Source: Rhizophagus irregularis (Eukaryota; Glomeromycota; Glomeromycetes; Glomerales; Glomeraceae). From it: 64,000 bases of DNA. The notes beneath the pieces are model-generated. The model was not told the origin of the DNA. It was given only the letters and a program-made list of their open reading frames with translations, and ran no database searches. Below are positions 22,092 to 36,108 of the stretch, piece after piece. Position 1 is the first letter of the stretch, and each line of letters starts with the position of its first letter. The DNA lies in NCBI RefSeq assembly GCF_026210795.1, contig NC_089430.1, positions 2,232,001-2,296,000 of the forward strand, read 5' to 3'. Position numbers and translations under genes: made by a program.

Positions 22092-23655
22092 TTATGGTTC
22101 AGACATTATAAACACTGGCGGCCGTTCCCCTGGGTACTTAACAAATTTATTACGAATTTTAATTCCAAAAAATCCAATAATAATAGAAAATAATACACTT
22201 ATTACGGCTCCTACAATAAATATAATTTTTTTAGATGGATCTGGTGGATCTTCAGTCGTAAGCACTTCAGTAAAATTTGCATAATCTCCAATTTTATAAA
22301 TTAAAATATCACTATTAAATGGTTTGTCTGTTGAATAGATGCTGCCTAAAAAAAAAGGAAAGTTACTTATTAAATAATTACGAATTTTATTGTATTTTCT
22401 TTTTTAAAAAAAATACTTACCAAAAGCAACGAACATAAAATCATTAATTAAAGTTGCAGTATGTCCTACATATGGAACTCTATCTAATGAATTTGGCACC
22501 CCATGATACCATTCCAATGTATTTGTATTTAATACTACATAATAGTTTAGTACCGGAATTTCAGTACTTATTACTATTGGTAGTTTTGTTTCAATAGTAC
22601 CAACTCCCCCGAATATAATGATTCTTTCATCATTTGCTTTAAAATTGATCAAATTTTTATTTTATTAATAAGAAAGATTAAAAGATGTAAGATAAAATCA
22701 TTCTTAACACTTACTAAAAACAGCTGTATGTAAGTATCTTGGTTCCGGGGGATTTGTGGTCGTCTATTATCACGTTATATGAAAAATTTTAAAAAATAAA
22801 AATTCATAATTTCTTTTCAGTTAACAATAAATAATACACATACCAATGTATTCCACGTATCATTTGTAATATTATAAACGTCTATCTATTATAAAGGTAT
22901 ATATTATTTGAATTATACAGTACGTATATAAAAATTGTAAAATATTTTATCGTAATTACGTGCTTACGTACATTAGTTATATTTGCGAATGCGTTTTCAC
23001 CATAACCTCCAATGTAAATGATTTCTTTAGTTCTAGGTAAAAAAGTAGCAGTATATCCTTTCTTTCCAAGTGGCCCATTTTTACCAATAGTCCAATTATT
23101 TAAAATAGTATCAAAAACATTCATTTCATTACTATTATCGAACGGTTTAGTAGCATCAACAAATTCACCCCCAAAAAGATATATTTTATCATTATTATCT
23201 GTTATCGCAGATAAATGTCTTCTTCTATCAGGTATCATACCTGAAATTGTTATATTTTTCCATTCTAATTGTGTTATATTAAACGAAAACGCTAATTCAG
23301 ATGAACTAATAGATTTTCCCATATCTCCACCAAAAAAGAAAATTGAATCCTTTAGTTCACCAAATGAAGTTGTTGTTGCTCCATAATGTTTCGGTATATT
23401 TAAAGATTTATCATTTAAATTTACAAATGGTAATGTTCCTTTTTTTTTATCAATTTTTTTTAATTTATCTAGATAAAAAAAATCATTTGTTGAACCTTCT
23501 TTTGATTTTCCGCCAAAAAAAAATATTTTTTCATCAATCAATGTTGCTGTATGAAAATTTCTTTCCATCGGAATATCATTTTGTTGACAAGTTATTTCTA
23601 AAATTATCTGTAAAAAAATTATGTAATAAATAATCAATATTTTTATATTTTTCAT
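22092..23655 (-). CDS. Kelch-repeat membrane-anchored surface protein, copy B
   Basis: Five exons: 23655-22968, 22881-22844, 22763-22715, 22636-22421, 22345-22092. All joins are in phase, giving 414 residues. The signal peptide is at the start (IKILIIYYIIFLQIILEITC). Kelch motifs include KIFFFGGKS, SIFFFGGDMG, KIYLFGGEF, IIYIGGYG, RIIIFGGVG and FMFVAFG. A C-terminal membrane helix (IIFIVGAVISVLFSIIIGFF) is followed by KIRNKF and a Pro-rich tail ending MSEP. The juxtamembrane block ILIYKIGDYANFTEV is almost identical to that of copy A (VLIYKIGDYANFTEV), while the blades have diverged. The gene lies 478 bp upstream of copy A on the same strand, so the pair arose by tandem duplication. No breaks are seen. 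Confidence 0.87.
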
Positions 23656-26600
23656 CTCTTTTTTTTAAAAAAAAAATAAATAAATAAATACAGTAAATTA
23701 AACATCGTTATATTGTGATAGTTAATAAAATTACTAATTTAAGCCAATAATTATTAACCGATATTGGATCAAATGAAACATTTCAATCGGTGTTTAACTC
23801 CGGATTGATCGGCTTAAAAATTTTGTGACAAATCTGCTGCATAATAGGCATAATAGGCTAACTATATTTCTTTCAAATTTAAAAACAAATGAAGAAACTG
23901 TGTAACATTTCATTGATCCAATTATTCTATTTGAATTTCCTATTTGAAAAAAAAAGGTTTGTTAAACAAATCAGTAAAGAAATGGATAATTATGGATAAT
24001 AACTCATTCTATACGGAATATATGTCATAATCTACTTATCAGAAATATTTTTTCAGAAGCCAGAATTTGGTACTAAATGCCGATACTGTATTTTCATCAT
24101 CAACATTATGCTGTTTTTGACCATCACAGGATTATTTCGTATACATCTCATCAGGTCAAGGATTTATTGCGAAAGATTATTAATGTATGGAAATTCTATC
24201 AGAACGCTTTGATATGATATTCTATACTTTTTAAAAAGTAAATGAATCTATTAAAACAATATAACAGTATCGTACTATATTCTATTATTAAATTAATAAA
24301 ATGATTTTAAATTTGGAGTTAGAAGGTAGAAAAAGTCAATTATGTAAAAAACATTTTCATTTATGTTAAAACCAATTACCAAGAAAAAATACATTTTTTC
24401 AACCAGTCATTTGACAGTTGTGTGCTTATTTTGATAAATATGAAAATGATTTCCAAAATAGATCAAAATTTGTAGACGTTCTCTTAATACAGTACGTAGG
24501 CGTCTAAACTCTAAAGAGTAATTCATTATTTGAATCAATCCATATATTCTAGAAAAAATGGTAGACAGATCACATTTATTATTTGAAAATGTTGAATATT
24601 TAGCAAAAGGGGGACGCAGTTGGATATGTCCGCTATGTGATAAATTCCCCAAATATATTTAATCCTAACTATAATCGGAAGTAATTTTTTCAGGTAACAA
24701 TAATTGGCGTATTTACGATTATCTCAAATTGTGCATTTTTCATTTTATTTTTCTGTAAAAGAAATTCGAACTTCATATATGCAACAAATTTAAATAGTAC
24801 TTTTAAGATTGTAAATTCTTGAAACAAGTTCCTGCATAATATATTAGTATATAGTAAAGTAATATATATGGTACTATATGATATAATAAGTAATGTATTA
24901 TTAATTATGTACAGGTACAATGGGTACGAAGCCAATCGTACCGAAATACCATAGGAATTACAATATCACATGAATAACCATTAACAACATTATAGTTGTA
25001 TTATAAAATATGAATACTAATTTTATAAAAAAAATTCCTTTACCTTCTTAATGGTAAGTTTTAAAATTAAATTAAATAGAAAAAAAATTATTCGTATCGT
25101 ACCTGTAAGATTAATATAATATATAACTGTACATCCAGACGCTAAGATAGGCAGATGGAGAAAGCATACCGGTTAAAGTTTCATACCTGAAACACAATCA
25201 AATAAATAATACCTATAATATATCTAAGCTTTTTGAGCTTAACAATGATGATGCATTATCACATGAACTTGCTGCTGCGCATAAAGATTCTCGTGAATTT
25301 TTTACGACGCACGTGATGATGTTTCTAAGTGACGGAATAATGTATGTCGGGATTTTGAATTTTCGGGATTATAATTTGTCAGGATTGTGAGCGTCGAGTT
25401 TGTGTTATAACGGGGTACTGGTTAGGATTTCGTAGTGCAAGTTATTATTTAGAGTCGAAATTTTTTTTTTTATTATATGAGAATTCTATTATCGCAAATT
25501 ATTTTTATGCTAAAAGAATGTTCGTTTCTTTATTGTAAGTAAAAGAACTTTTTTTTTATTTTAATATAACGTCTACAAAATATTATCGGTTGGTACAATC
25601 ATCGATTTTTTTTAGCGAGAGATTAACAATTTCACGTTATGATTTAAAATATGAAAATGAATGTCTTATACTTATATAGAAATCTATGTACAAATGATTG
25701 ATTTAGTGATTCGTGCAAAACCGAAACTAAATCCTTGTCGAAACTTCCGAAACCTGGTGAATTGGTTCGCCAAGTATAATCCGAAACTGGCGAAATTTTC
25801 GAAACTGTTCGAAACTTAACCAAACTTTTGTAACTTTCGTAATTTGGCGAAACAATATAATATATATGATCGCACAAACAAAAATCTTTATAGTATCAAC
25901 TATTTCATTGCTAGGTAACAAAAATTTAGGACAACCACCAACATTTTTTCTTTCTTTGGTGTAGTTATAGTCTATAGGAGTCGCATTTAAAGAAGGGTTC
26001 ATATCTAATAATTTTGAAATGTGTTTATGAATTTTTTCGTATGTACCAAAATTTTATAGGATTTTCTGTAATAAAATAAAAAAAAAAATATTAAAAAATG
26101 TCTAACTCTATGACTGCTATAACTGTTTAGTTTAGCAAAAATTTTACCAAAGGTACTACTTCAAATAGATGGTGTTATAAATAATAATAAAGCGGATTGC
26201 CTATTGCGATTAAAAAATTAAAAAAAAATCAATTTCCGGCTGATAAATATTATTAAATTATCTTACATGTATATAAATATGCTATCCTAACTCCCTTTAA
26301 ACATAAACTCTTGTTATTATTGATTTATTAGTTATATTGTCACATTAGCAAATTGTGAAAAATAACAAGATATACAGAGCAGGGAAGGTAAAATGGTTGT
26401 TTGTTATAATGATATGCATATATTAGTGATTATTATGAAATTTCCAACAGTTAAAAAAAAAAATTGTTCTACAGGTACCAAAATTGTTATTCATATTTAC
26501 ATATTGAAAAATCCACTTACATTCTTGCTCTTCAGTTGGTAATGCTAAAGAACTAAAAAAAGTATCATTAGTATGGTTGGTACCAGAGGACCATACTATA

Positions 26601-28329
26601 TAAAAAAAAGCCTCCAAGAAAAGTGAAGGTAGCAAAGCCACTTCAGTGTTCAAGAAGACAGGATTCTTTGTCCTTTATTAGTGTCAATAAATCTGTCATC
26701 CTGCCCTAGATCTTGCACAATAAAGGATAAAGGAACTAAAATGTCCCTACTGTCATGGTCTTTGGGTGGGATACCAACGTAAGAGTGCGTAGGCTAACCC
26801 TCCTTCAGGAAAATCAGTTCCACCTCTTCTCTTGTCAATCTTTTATTTGTCTGTGAAACTAAAAAGTTGTATTTTAAAATTGTATATGGGATGTAAACTT
26901 GTTTATTAAAATTCCCCTGCTTAGCATGCTTACCTTAATAGATAAATAGATAGGAAAAATGATTCGCTATCTTGTGACTCTTATAATATACCGTTAGTAA
27001 TCAATGTTGCTAACATAGGTTTGATTAGTTTCATGGTAAGAAGGGTATTATGATAAGAAGGATATTGCGGTAAGAAGAATAAAAAAATTAATCTTTTTAT
27101 ATCTTTAATAAAAATAGATATTTTTCAGATTTTCCCATGAGTACACATGAAAACGTGAAAACGTGAAAAACCTTAACTCAGATAGTCTCCCTAGTCTCCC
27201 ACGACTTTAATACACATGAAAATGCGAAAATAATCAGTTTTCGCGTCTATTAAACATATTAAAAAAATCTTAACTCGGAGAATTATTACATAATAGAAAA
27301 TGTAAGTAGAAACAATTTAAATAGTCTTTTTAGACGTTAAATAATTAATTAACTGCTTCCATAAACTATAAATACCAAATGATGACGGATTGCCACTTCA
27401 GATAATAAGTTAAGAAAACGTTATTGCTGACTTTATATGTGAAAACCTTGTATTAAACCTGCATCCGAAGTTAAACGAGGATATTGGATTTATTAGGCCG
27501 GAAGGGAGGTTTTGTTTGTATAATAAAATAATGAACAAATAAATATATGAATATAGGGCCTTAGAATAATTTTATAGTAAAAAAAATACTAGTACTGTAC
27601 TCACTACTTTCACTCCATGCGAGAAAAAGCTTTAATTAGAAAAATTCTAACATATTCTATTAATTCAGATTGTACACATCGTACCAATAAATATTTAATG
27701 GAATAGACTATTGTTAATAATTTGCCTTATGAATATTTATTGTTTCTGATATCTCCCACCGGGTCAGCGAATGTCCTTGAACATCAAGCAACCGAGTGAG
27801 TAGCCTGTGCTCCAACACTGGTTTTGTGTCTCAGCGAATGGCCTTGAATGACAAGAGCTGAGTCACGTCACTATTCTCCAAGTGCATTTCTGTACTCAAA
27901 AGATTCTTTATATATCTCTTAAGGAGCAATTTTGATTTTTCCTGTCTCTTATTTTATTCTTGTTCACAGCCAGTAATAGTATTAAGGCACCTAAAATATT
28001 GATCTATTTTCCAATCGAAAGGTTCTACCTTGCTTACGCTCTTCTTGTAATGCTCCAATCGGAAGGGCTTGAAGTAATTATTCATTCTTATTTATATACA
28101 TATCTCAAGGTAATAATTGATATAGAATAATAAATCAATAAGAGTACATAAATGCCGTCGGGTTATAAGTACAATTTTGATGACCATTTTTTATACCTCA
28201 TTGTACTGTAATCGAGACATTTAACTTAGATTTCAACATGATTCTGTTTCCAATGGTAACGGTTTTTGCCAAGAAAAAAAATTAGTTCAAATACCTTAAA
28301 GTAGGCGAAACTCTACCAATGATACAGCG
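23656..28329. other. Long gene-poor stretch
   Basis: No intact gene. Minor items: a 34-codon frame at 24558-24662 (plus) ending WICPLCDKFPKYI; repeated cgaaac(t)t units at 25735-25850; a GC-richer block at 26565-26840 with a tatataaaa box (about 26593), possibly a decayed LTR; and a twice-repeated cagcgaatg(t/g)ccttgaa block at 27773 and 27833 within another GC-richer island (27750-27900). All these are weak. Confidence 0.3.
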
Positions 28330-28490
28330 AATCTGAGAATGCGAATGAAATGTAAGATGCTGTCAAAGAGGGAAGGAGTACGCGGATCCTACCATTTAAT
28401 GCCATATTATCTATTTCTTTGCTTTCTCACTTTTACGAAAAAATCTATAGCTAATTTATTTTTATCACTAATTACAAGATTCTCATCACT
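28330..28490. repeat. Dispersed repeat, copy 2
   Basis: This is the counterpart of 14786-14945, with the same order of conserved blocks, diverged by substitutions and small indels. Confidence 0.55.
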
Positions 28491-28861
28491 ACTACACTAG
28501 ATTTTCGAAATAAATTAACCGAAACTATAGGGGACATGCCCAAATTTCAAATCATTAGAAAAAATGAACATTGACATTATGGCAATAGAATGATGCCAAA
28601 ACATGGCGAGACTTTAATAGTAATACAATGTATTAGGAATAATAATTTAAAAACTTTATAATTGAAATAAAACCATTTACACTTCTTTTACATAAAATTG
28701 TTATCAAAATAAAAAAAAGTGAATTGTTAACAAAAAAAAGTTATTTATAATTAATGAATAAATTGAATAAATTGGAGCTTAATTCTTGCCGGAATTAAGA
28801 TTTAAAATTGGCGTAATGTATCAAATTTTAATGCCAGCCAGAATTAAGTTTTAACCGGTTA

Positions 28862-29021
28862 CAGCTGATTTCATAATCAGAATAAGGTAAAACCATAATA
28901 TTAGATTCGGAGCACTGGTCCGAGCACAGTTTATTTTATTCCTAGTTATACCGAATCTTACCGAGTTTCTCTCGGCATGGAGTAAAAATGATGGGTGTCC
29001 CGTACATTATGAAATCAGCTA
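28862..29021. mobile_element. 160-bp TA-flanked MITE, CAGCTGATTTCATAAT family
   Basis: The terminal inverted repeat cagctgatttcataat matches the right end inverted (attatgaaatcagct), with TA outside at 28860-28861 and 29022-29023. Inside is a second inverted series, ggagcactggtccgagc and taccgaatcttaccgag. Related copies: 40924-41115 (complete), 3565-3672, 51845-51970 and 54880-54966 (partial). Confidence 0.85.
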
Positions 29022-29023
29022 TA

Positions 29024-30487
29024 ATAACCGGTTAAGGTTTTTTTTTTCGGGCGACGCTAGGGTTGTTAGTTGATAACAAAAAAAATTAGGTTTCAAAATA
29101 TAAGAATACAGTATAATGGAGTAAACTCATTATTAAAATAATCAAACAATATTGCTTAACTACTGTAAAAACGTGTTATCGTACATTGAAAATAATTAAC
29201 AAGAAAAAATCTTATTGACTTGTTAATACCAATAAACCAGAGTTCCAATTTCAATATATATATACCAATGGTCATTTTTTACTAAATACGGGTAGTTTTT
29301 TTTAGTATAAAAATGTAATTTATCGCTATTATTAGAGATGCAAACTATGCTCAGCTCTGGTACGAAATCTCGAAAATCATTTGAACGACTGACACAACAA
29401 AATCTCGACAATCCAAAATCCTGACAAGTCAAAATCCTGACAAATCATTATACCGACAAGTTGATTACCCTGACAACTTTAGAACAAAATTATAACACAA
29501 ATAAACTAATTATTTTATTAGAACACACATCATTAGATTTACAAAATTGTCGATATAATGACTTGTCATATAACTTAATAAAGTTACGTCAATTTACGTC
29601 TAATAAGTTTGCATCTCTAGTTATTACATACTAGTAAAAGGGTAGAGATTAAAAATTCTTGTACCAACATATGTTTAATTTTTTTTTATATTGCATTACT
29701 GCCATTTTTAATTATTTTAAGTATATTATTTTGAATGTTAGAGGATTTACTTTATGCTAAATTTTATACATTTTAAAATGGTTTCTATATCTTTAGCCGA
29801 TTGGTAAAACCGCACACGGCCAAACAAATTACATTATATCATCAGGAGATTATATGAGGCGAATATTAGCGTAGAGTTGTCAAATATGTATAATCCCTGG
29901 AAATTTATACTCCGTAAAAATCTATAAATATACAATTTTGCATAATTTACACTTAAAACATAGTTATTTAATAAGGCGTATCTTAAAAAATGTCATAAAA
30001 TTTTCGTGAATAGGTACTAGTTTGAAGTTTTATATCTTGAAATAACTTCTTGAACATGTGATTTAAGTAATCTACACAAAAAAAACAATTTAAAAAAATA
30101 TTTCGTTGATTTTGTATCTTAAAAAGTTTCATAAATTCTACATAAATAGGTAGTTTCAGCAATCTACACTTTCGAAATTTGCATAAATACATGATTTTGC
30201 ATAACCCACGCGAAAATGTAACCTAAAATATTTTGAAAAATTTTTATTTAAAAAAGTTGATTAAAATTTACACAAATAGATATTACTAGATATATACGCT
30301 AAAAAAAAAATTTCTAATAATATATGATAACAATTAAAAATATTTTTAACACTGAGTCGAGGAAAATTAGCAAATGAAGTTTGTTTTATTTTAAATATTT
30401 ACAGTTTTACACTAAAAAAAATTATATAAATATATTTTTATTCTAAGATAAATATGAAATATAATATTTATAATTAATTAAAAAAAA
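29024..30487. other. Intergenic stretch
   Basis: AT-rich. Recurring cacaaatagat/gcataa.ttacac phrases at 29900-30300 suggest an old, diverged tandem repeat. No gene is seen. Confidence 0.3.
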
Positions 30488-30700
30488 AGAACAAATAGTG
30501 TAGTGGTCGGATAATGAGATTTAATATATTAATAGTTTATCTCGAGGTATTCGGTTCGATTCTTAGTGTAAGTAAAAAATAAAATGTAATTAATTATGAG
30601 GTATTTCGGTCCGACTCTTAGTGTAAGTAAAAAATAATAAAATGTATTCAGTTCAACTCCTTAATGTGAGTAAAAAAAAATAATAAATATTAAAATGTGT
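30488..30700 (+). repeat. tRNA-derived SINE-like element
   Basis: The head has an RNA polymerase III A box (tagtgtagtggtcgg from 30496) and a perfect B box (ggttcgattc, 30553-30562) at tRNA-like spacing with a long variable region between. The tail repeats a unit ggtattcggttcgattctta...gtgtaagtaaaaaataa three times with decay (30546, 30600, 30645), ending in A-rich sequence. It matches the layout of tRNA-headed SINEs. No acceptor stem or CCA-type end is intact, so it is not a working tRNA. Confidence 0.65.
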
Positions 30701-32535
30701 AAAAATTAAGAGAAATTTTTATTACATTATTTTTTTACTATTAAAAAAACTACGTCATTTTTAAAAATACACCATTTTATACTATTGAAAATTCCTCTAA
30801 ATTTTCACACTCGTATATAGTCGCGAGAGGTGTAGATTTGCGTAGTTTTTTCACACGTGTATTATTTTGTAGATCTACGCTTATTTTATTCTCCTGATGT
30901 TGTTATGATTATGAATCATTTTTTCCAAAGTAAAAAATTTTACTGATTTATTTTAATTTAAGGTTACTAACGGAATGAATTGAGTTAAACAAATAATGTT
31001 TTTACTAAAATAGTGGGTAGCGAACTGGACTTACAATTTGCTTTATGAAAGCTACACGTCTATAAAATTCTTATTCTAAACAAAAATGTCTTTCAAATTA
31101 TAATAAAACATTATAATATAACAACACATTAAATTTAGTTTGAAACAAAAAATGTCTTTCAAATTATAAATTATAATATAAAACACATTAAACAAATAAG
31201 CTATAAAAAAACCCTATAAATTACCGGATATTACTCGGGTAAAGTGTTAAACGGTAAAAACGGTAATACTCGTTAAGGAATCGGATCATCCGTCGCATAT
31301 CCGGATTAGCATCCGACGGATGAAAATTATCCGCGGATTAGAACACTAATATTTATACACTTTATTATGATCGAAAATCCGGGTCATTTGACAATTTGAG
31401 CCATTTGCCAAATTTTTTAATGCGAATTTCGACATAAATCAAGAGCATGAACATTATAGTAATATATGATATTTGGCCAGGGTAAATTCTTAATTCTAGC
31501 CGAACCAACTTCTCTTGACGGCATTAATTAAACGTTATCGGGTATTTGTATTTTGAATTAGATGGTACTTTGTATTAATGTTTATTTTGTCTTATTTTGC
31601 ACATATAAACTACATTGCGTTACCTCTATACTCAACTTTTAGAAAAATTTAAATTACTCATAATCCAAACGATTGTATTTTAACCAATAAAAAAAAATGC
31701 CTTTTATTTGTTAAAAAGAATCAAAAAAAAATATCTCAATGTTTTAAATTATGTAAGCATCATATATTCATATGAGCCAATTTCTTTTTTCGAAACATAT
31801 AATATTACAAAGATTATTATGAATGGTTATGATATACATATTACATCATGTTGCATCAATTTAAAATTGGTTATGCAAAAATTATATAGTATAATTAAAT
31901 TATTGATTTTAAAATGCTAAAACTATTTTTATTTAATAAAAATTATTGGTTAACTTTATAAATATTTAATAAAAAATTTTTTTTAGAAATTTGAAGTTGG
32001 TCAATTATTATTATAAGTTATTGGTTGAGTATAGAGGTAATGCACTGTAGTTTCATAAAAGAATCAATAGTCACGGTCGAATTTGTACTGCTTGATCTTG
32101 TGCCGCGTAACAACCACCATTAAAAAAAACAGCTTTGTTGTTTTACATATTTAAAATATTAAATATTATTATTTTTTGCTAAGTATAAAATATGATAATT
32201 AAATTATAAATTTATTTTTTAAAATAAGGTGATTTTGTTAAATATTAAAGAATAGGTCTTCTTTTCATTAAATTTTAAAAGACAGTTTTTTTTTTAATTG
32301 TTGTCCAAACAGTTCTGGTACAAGATCATCATGATAGCAAAATTTTTCAGGCGCTCTCGGAATGGTTCGTGTATATTTGAAATTATCTTAGATGTAAGAA
32401 TTAGTAATCCTGAGATGGTGTAATTCTACATAAGTTTACACAAGTTCACGTAAATTTTCGTAAGAAATTTACGAAACTTACACAAGCTTATGCATATTTA
32501 CAAATTTATGTAAGTTTTCGCAGGGTTACGCCTAT
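30701..32535. other. Intergenic stretch
   Basis: No gene. A duplicated phrase (aaaatgtctttcaaattataa at 31083 and 31150), tatccg-type units at 31285-31340, and cgtaag/acgaaacttac-type short inverted phrases at 32420-32530 are the only structure seen. Confidence 0.3.
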
Positions 32536-32710
32536 CCCTGTAATAAAGTCGATCCGTTTTTTATATTCCGTCTTTTTTCCGTAAAAGGCCCAATTAATAG
32601 CCTTATATCACGGAATTTATCAAATTATTTACATTTTCCGTGAATGGATCCGTGAAAGGCTCATAATTACGGAGTTTTTACAGAAATAATGGATAAAATT
32701 TTTTATAGGG
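32536..32710. mobile_element. 175-bp MITE, ccctgtaaaaa family, copy 1
   Basis: The ends are ccctgtaataaagtcgatcc and (inverted) ccctataaaaaattttatcc. The inner arms (ttccgtaaaaggc, ttccgtgaatggatccgtgaaaggctcat, cggagtttttacag) form a second inverted series. The same sequence occurs at 35750-35933, 36109-36292 and 49071-49247. Confidence 0.8.
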
Positions 32711-33189
32711 TATAAAAACTTCCTGATGAATAAGTAAAAAATTGTGCACACCAAAAATTAAGGTACAACATGTGTAACATCACGGCGGATTTATGAAATA
32801 CCCTAAATTTGTCCGTCATGTCAAATTAAATAAATATTTGACAGTCTTTTAGTCACCAAATTTCCCAAATTTATTAGTGAACAGTCAAAAATGAGCCCTA
32901 AAAAATTTTTTTGTACCCCAAATCTTGCGTCTAACCAATTTTCCGTTACCTACCCAATTTTTCCAGTGTTAAAGGTGCGTCATATTTGACATTTTTTAGG
33001 AAAAAAGCTTAATGTTTCTATAAGTCAATTTTAATTCCCGAGGGCGCAGCAGGGTTTTTGCTAAATTTCATAAATCCGCCGCAATGATTACATTTAAACA
33101 TTAAGAAATTGATAAATTAACAATTACTTATATAAATGGTAGAATGTTAAAGTTGTATTTAAAGATCTTCAAATTATAAACCCTTATCG

Positions 33190-33950
33190 GTTACGGTACA
33201 TTTTACCGAAATCCATTTTCCCGAAACCCACTTCTCCGGAGCCATTTCGCCGAAGGGATGCTTCTCCGAAAGGACGTTTCACTGAAGTACATTCCATTGA
33301 ACCTATTTACCAAATAATTGCATTTCACCGAATAATCCATTTCACCGAATCGTCCATTTCACCGAATAATCCATTTCACCGAATTCAATTTCGCTGAATG
33401 GATATTTTGCAGCAATTAATATTTTTATGGAAATAAAAAATAAATTATTTTTAGCTCCCTGTATGATGCTTAAATCTCGCATTCTGTAACGAAAATTTGT
33501 AAAAAAGAAATTCTTATTATACAAAATATTTTAAAAAATGTACAGTATGTGTATTTTTTGCCTGCTCTACAAGTTTACTTAAAGCATCAAAGATGGGTTT
33601 GAATGTCATTTTTGACTTAATTTGATAAAACTTTCAAGTTTTTTGTTAATCACGTGTCGCATTTAATTCTGGCCAGAAGTAAATGAGCGGCATAAAAAAT
33701 TTCCTTTCCTGGACTAAAGGTGAGATTTAAGCATCACACTAGACGATAGATTTACCCAATAATTTTTCGGCGAATTGTCCGTTCGGCGAAATATCCATTC
33801 GGTGAATTGGCTTCAGCGAAATGGAATTTAGTGATGGGTTTCGGTAAAATGGTATTTTGGCGAAACATCCACTCGATGAAAACATTCCTTCGGCGAAGTG
33901 GCTTCGGCGAAGTGGATTTCGGCGAAAAGTCTTGATACCCATTTTATCAC
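33190..33950. mobile_element. Foldback element made of ttcgccgaa units, copy 1
   Basis: The left arm (33190-33420) repeats ccatttcaccgaat and tctccgaa units. The right arm (33755-33940) repeats the inverse form, ttcggcgaaatggcc-like units, and the arms enclose a roughly 330-bp AT-rich centre. Two relatives occur at 44560-44910 and 48060-48545. The outer end of the right arm (cggcgaaaagtcttgatacc) matches the end of the 48-kb copy in inverse. The units are 11-16 bp and themselves imperfect palindromes. Confidence 0.65.
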
Positions 33951-35749
33951 CTTTTATCACATATGCATTGATATCGAAATTTATCACCATGGAACGTCTA
34001 AGATTTCATATTGATCAAACGCGTGAAATTTTCGCAATTAAGTATTGCTTCTTTTATAAATCTGAATAAATATTTTATGACAAATATTTTAATTTAATGA
34101 TGTTTTAGTATAATTCTCATTCATCATCTATAAATACTTGCAATCTTATATTAACCGGACAAATTAAGAAATTTTAAAATATTCTGAATCCCGTTGACTT
34201 ATAACAAATGAACTTACTAGTTCTAATATTAAAAAATAAATGAAGTAATTAATTAAAAATGATAGCACTGAAAGTCACTGTACAAAATTTGATAGATAGA
34301 TATATATATATAGCTTCAAAATTTCGTATATTTAAGATTTTTGTTAACTGTGTTGAAACGCTGAAACGCGCTTCATAAAAGAACTGTAAAATGTATATCA
34401 TGTAAATCATATAAATCATATGATACTCGCTAATAACGAACGATTTCGTAACAACCGATATAGCGCGTTACGAATCCACCACGAAATCTCGAAACCAAAA
34501 TCCCAATGACATAATCTTAACATATATGATCCCGAAAATTCAAAATCCTGGTAATCTAATCCCAAAATTTTAATAATTCCCGAAATTCATTTTCCCAACA
34601 ATTCATTATCCCGAAATTATAATCACTTACGATATCTTATTCAGATTGTTTAGATGGCGGGTTCTTCGAAATTCGAAATTCTGAGACGCGGGAGTTCGGT
34701 GACCCATTCATCCTAAATTTTATCTAACAAATCGTTGACTAACCATTTCGGTTTTTATTCTTTTTTTGGGTGACAAATTCTTCGGATCTTTTGACGTATG
34801 GGGTCATTTTTACCGAACCATGTATGATTATGATATCATATATTCACACAAAGATTATGTACAAATAATCCTATTGGTATTATTACACTTGCAACACTTC
34901 GTATTGTAATCTTAATTTATGGGTTTGTAAGCTATGTTTAACCTCCGAATGTCGTGATTATTAATTACGGCAAGAAACCTTAATTAGGAACCATTCAAAA
35001 ATCTCTATCCGATGATCAGAATACGTTAACTATACTCATAATCCTGAAGATATGTTTTCCCGATTCCTAAATTTCGTTATCCCGACATTTATTACCCCGA
35101 CACTTATTATCCTCTTACAATTTTATTACAATGACATTTTCAAAAAACATAAATAAAACTTATATCACCTATGTGATAAGAAATTGCATTTAATTTTATG
35201 TAAAGAAAGATTTTTTTTTAAAAAAAAATTTTCTGTGATGGGGATAACAAGTGTCGGGGTTTTGGGATGTTGCGGGCGAAACTTTTTTTGTAATTGTCGA
35301 AACATTTCGCCTTTTGAGGTCAAATTCCGACAAACTTCCCAAACTTCCGCAATCTCCGAAACTTTAAACAATAAATTACTTAAGATCCGAAACTTGCCCA
35401 AACCTAATTTTATTAAAAAAAATATAATCTAAACTCGATATACCGATCATGACATATACCCAATGAATTTCCTTTGTCCCGTTTCACAACTAATAAAAAA
35501 AAATCCGATATTATTTATTATAACATACAGTATATCGATATATATACGATATTTTAGATACAATGATATTTAATTTTGCCCAGTACCGTAAATTTGGCTG
35601 AGTTAACCATCATGAATTATTGTTTGGCCAAAAAGTTAATCATAATGCTGGATTATGGCCCGCATTATAGTTTGCTAATGAATTACATGCATCGATACCT
35701 CAATAACTTCATCCAAATTTCAAATTTCGTCAAGTTTTGGAGGTTTCGT
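33951..35749. other. Intergenic repeat-rich stretch
   Basis: This contains cccgaaattca/cgaaacttccga-type short repeats (34490-34620, 35280-35400) and a degraded relative of the 7037-7459 TA-element (about 35430-35700: ataccgat, cccgtttcacaactaata, gcccgcattatagtttgctaatg). No gene is supported. Confidence 0.35.
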
Positions 35750-35933
35750 CCTATAAAAAATTTTATCCGTTATTTCAGAAAAAACTCCGTAAAAATGAGC
35801 CTTTCACGGATCCATCCACAGAAAATGCAAATAAATCGATAAATTCCGTGATATAAGGTTATTAATTCCAGAAATATGAGCCTTTTACGGAAAAAGATGG
35901 AATATAAAAAACGGATCGACTTTTTTTACAGGG
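35750..35933. mobile_element. About 184-bp MITE, ccctgtaaaaa family, copy 2
   Basis: It lies in opposite orientation to copy 1: it starts cctataaaaaattttatccg and ends aaaaaacggatcgac then tttttttacaggg. Confidence 0.8.
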
Positions 35934-36108
35934 TCTCCTGCCGAAACCAATTACTAATCAATTAATAGAGTCATAAATTTAATGTCGTGATGGTGGCCGT
36001 CGAGATAATGAATTTCTAGATTATTAAAATTGAATTTTCGGGATTTTCGGGATAGTGAACTTTCAGGATTACGCATGTCGAGATTGTATCTCATCGGGAA
36101 TTTGACTA

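Noticed and set aside
26565-26840. Solo LTR with a tatataaaa box
   Set aside because: No TG...CA ends with a short target duplication could be fixed, and no second copy was seen; kept only as a remark in the intergenic entry.
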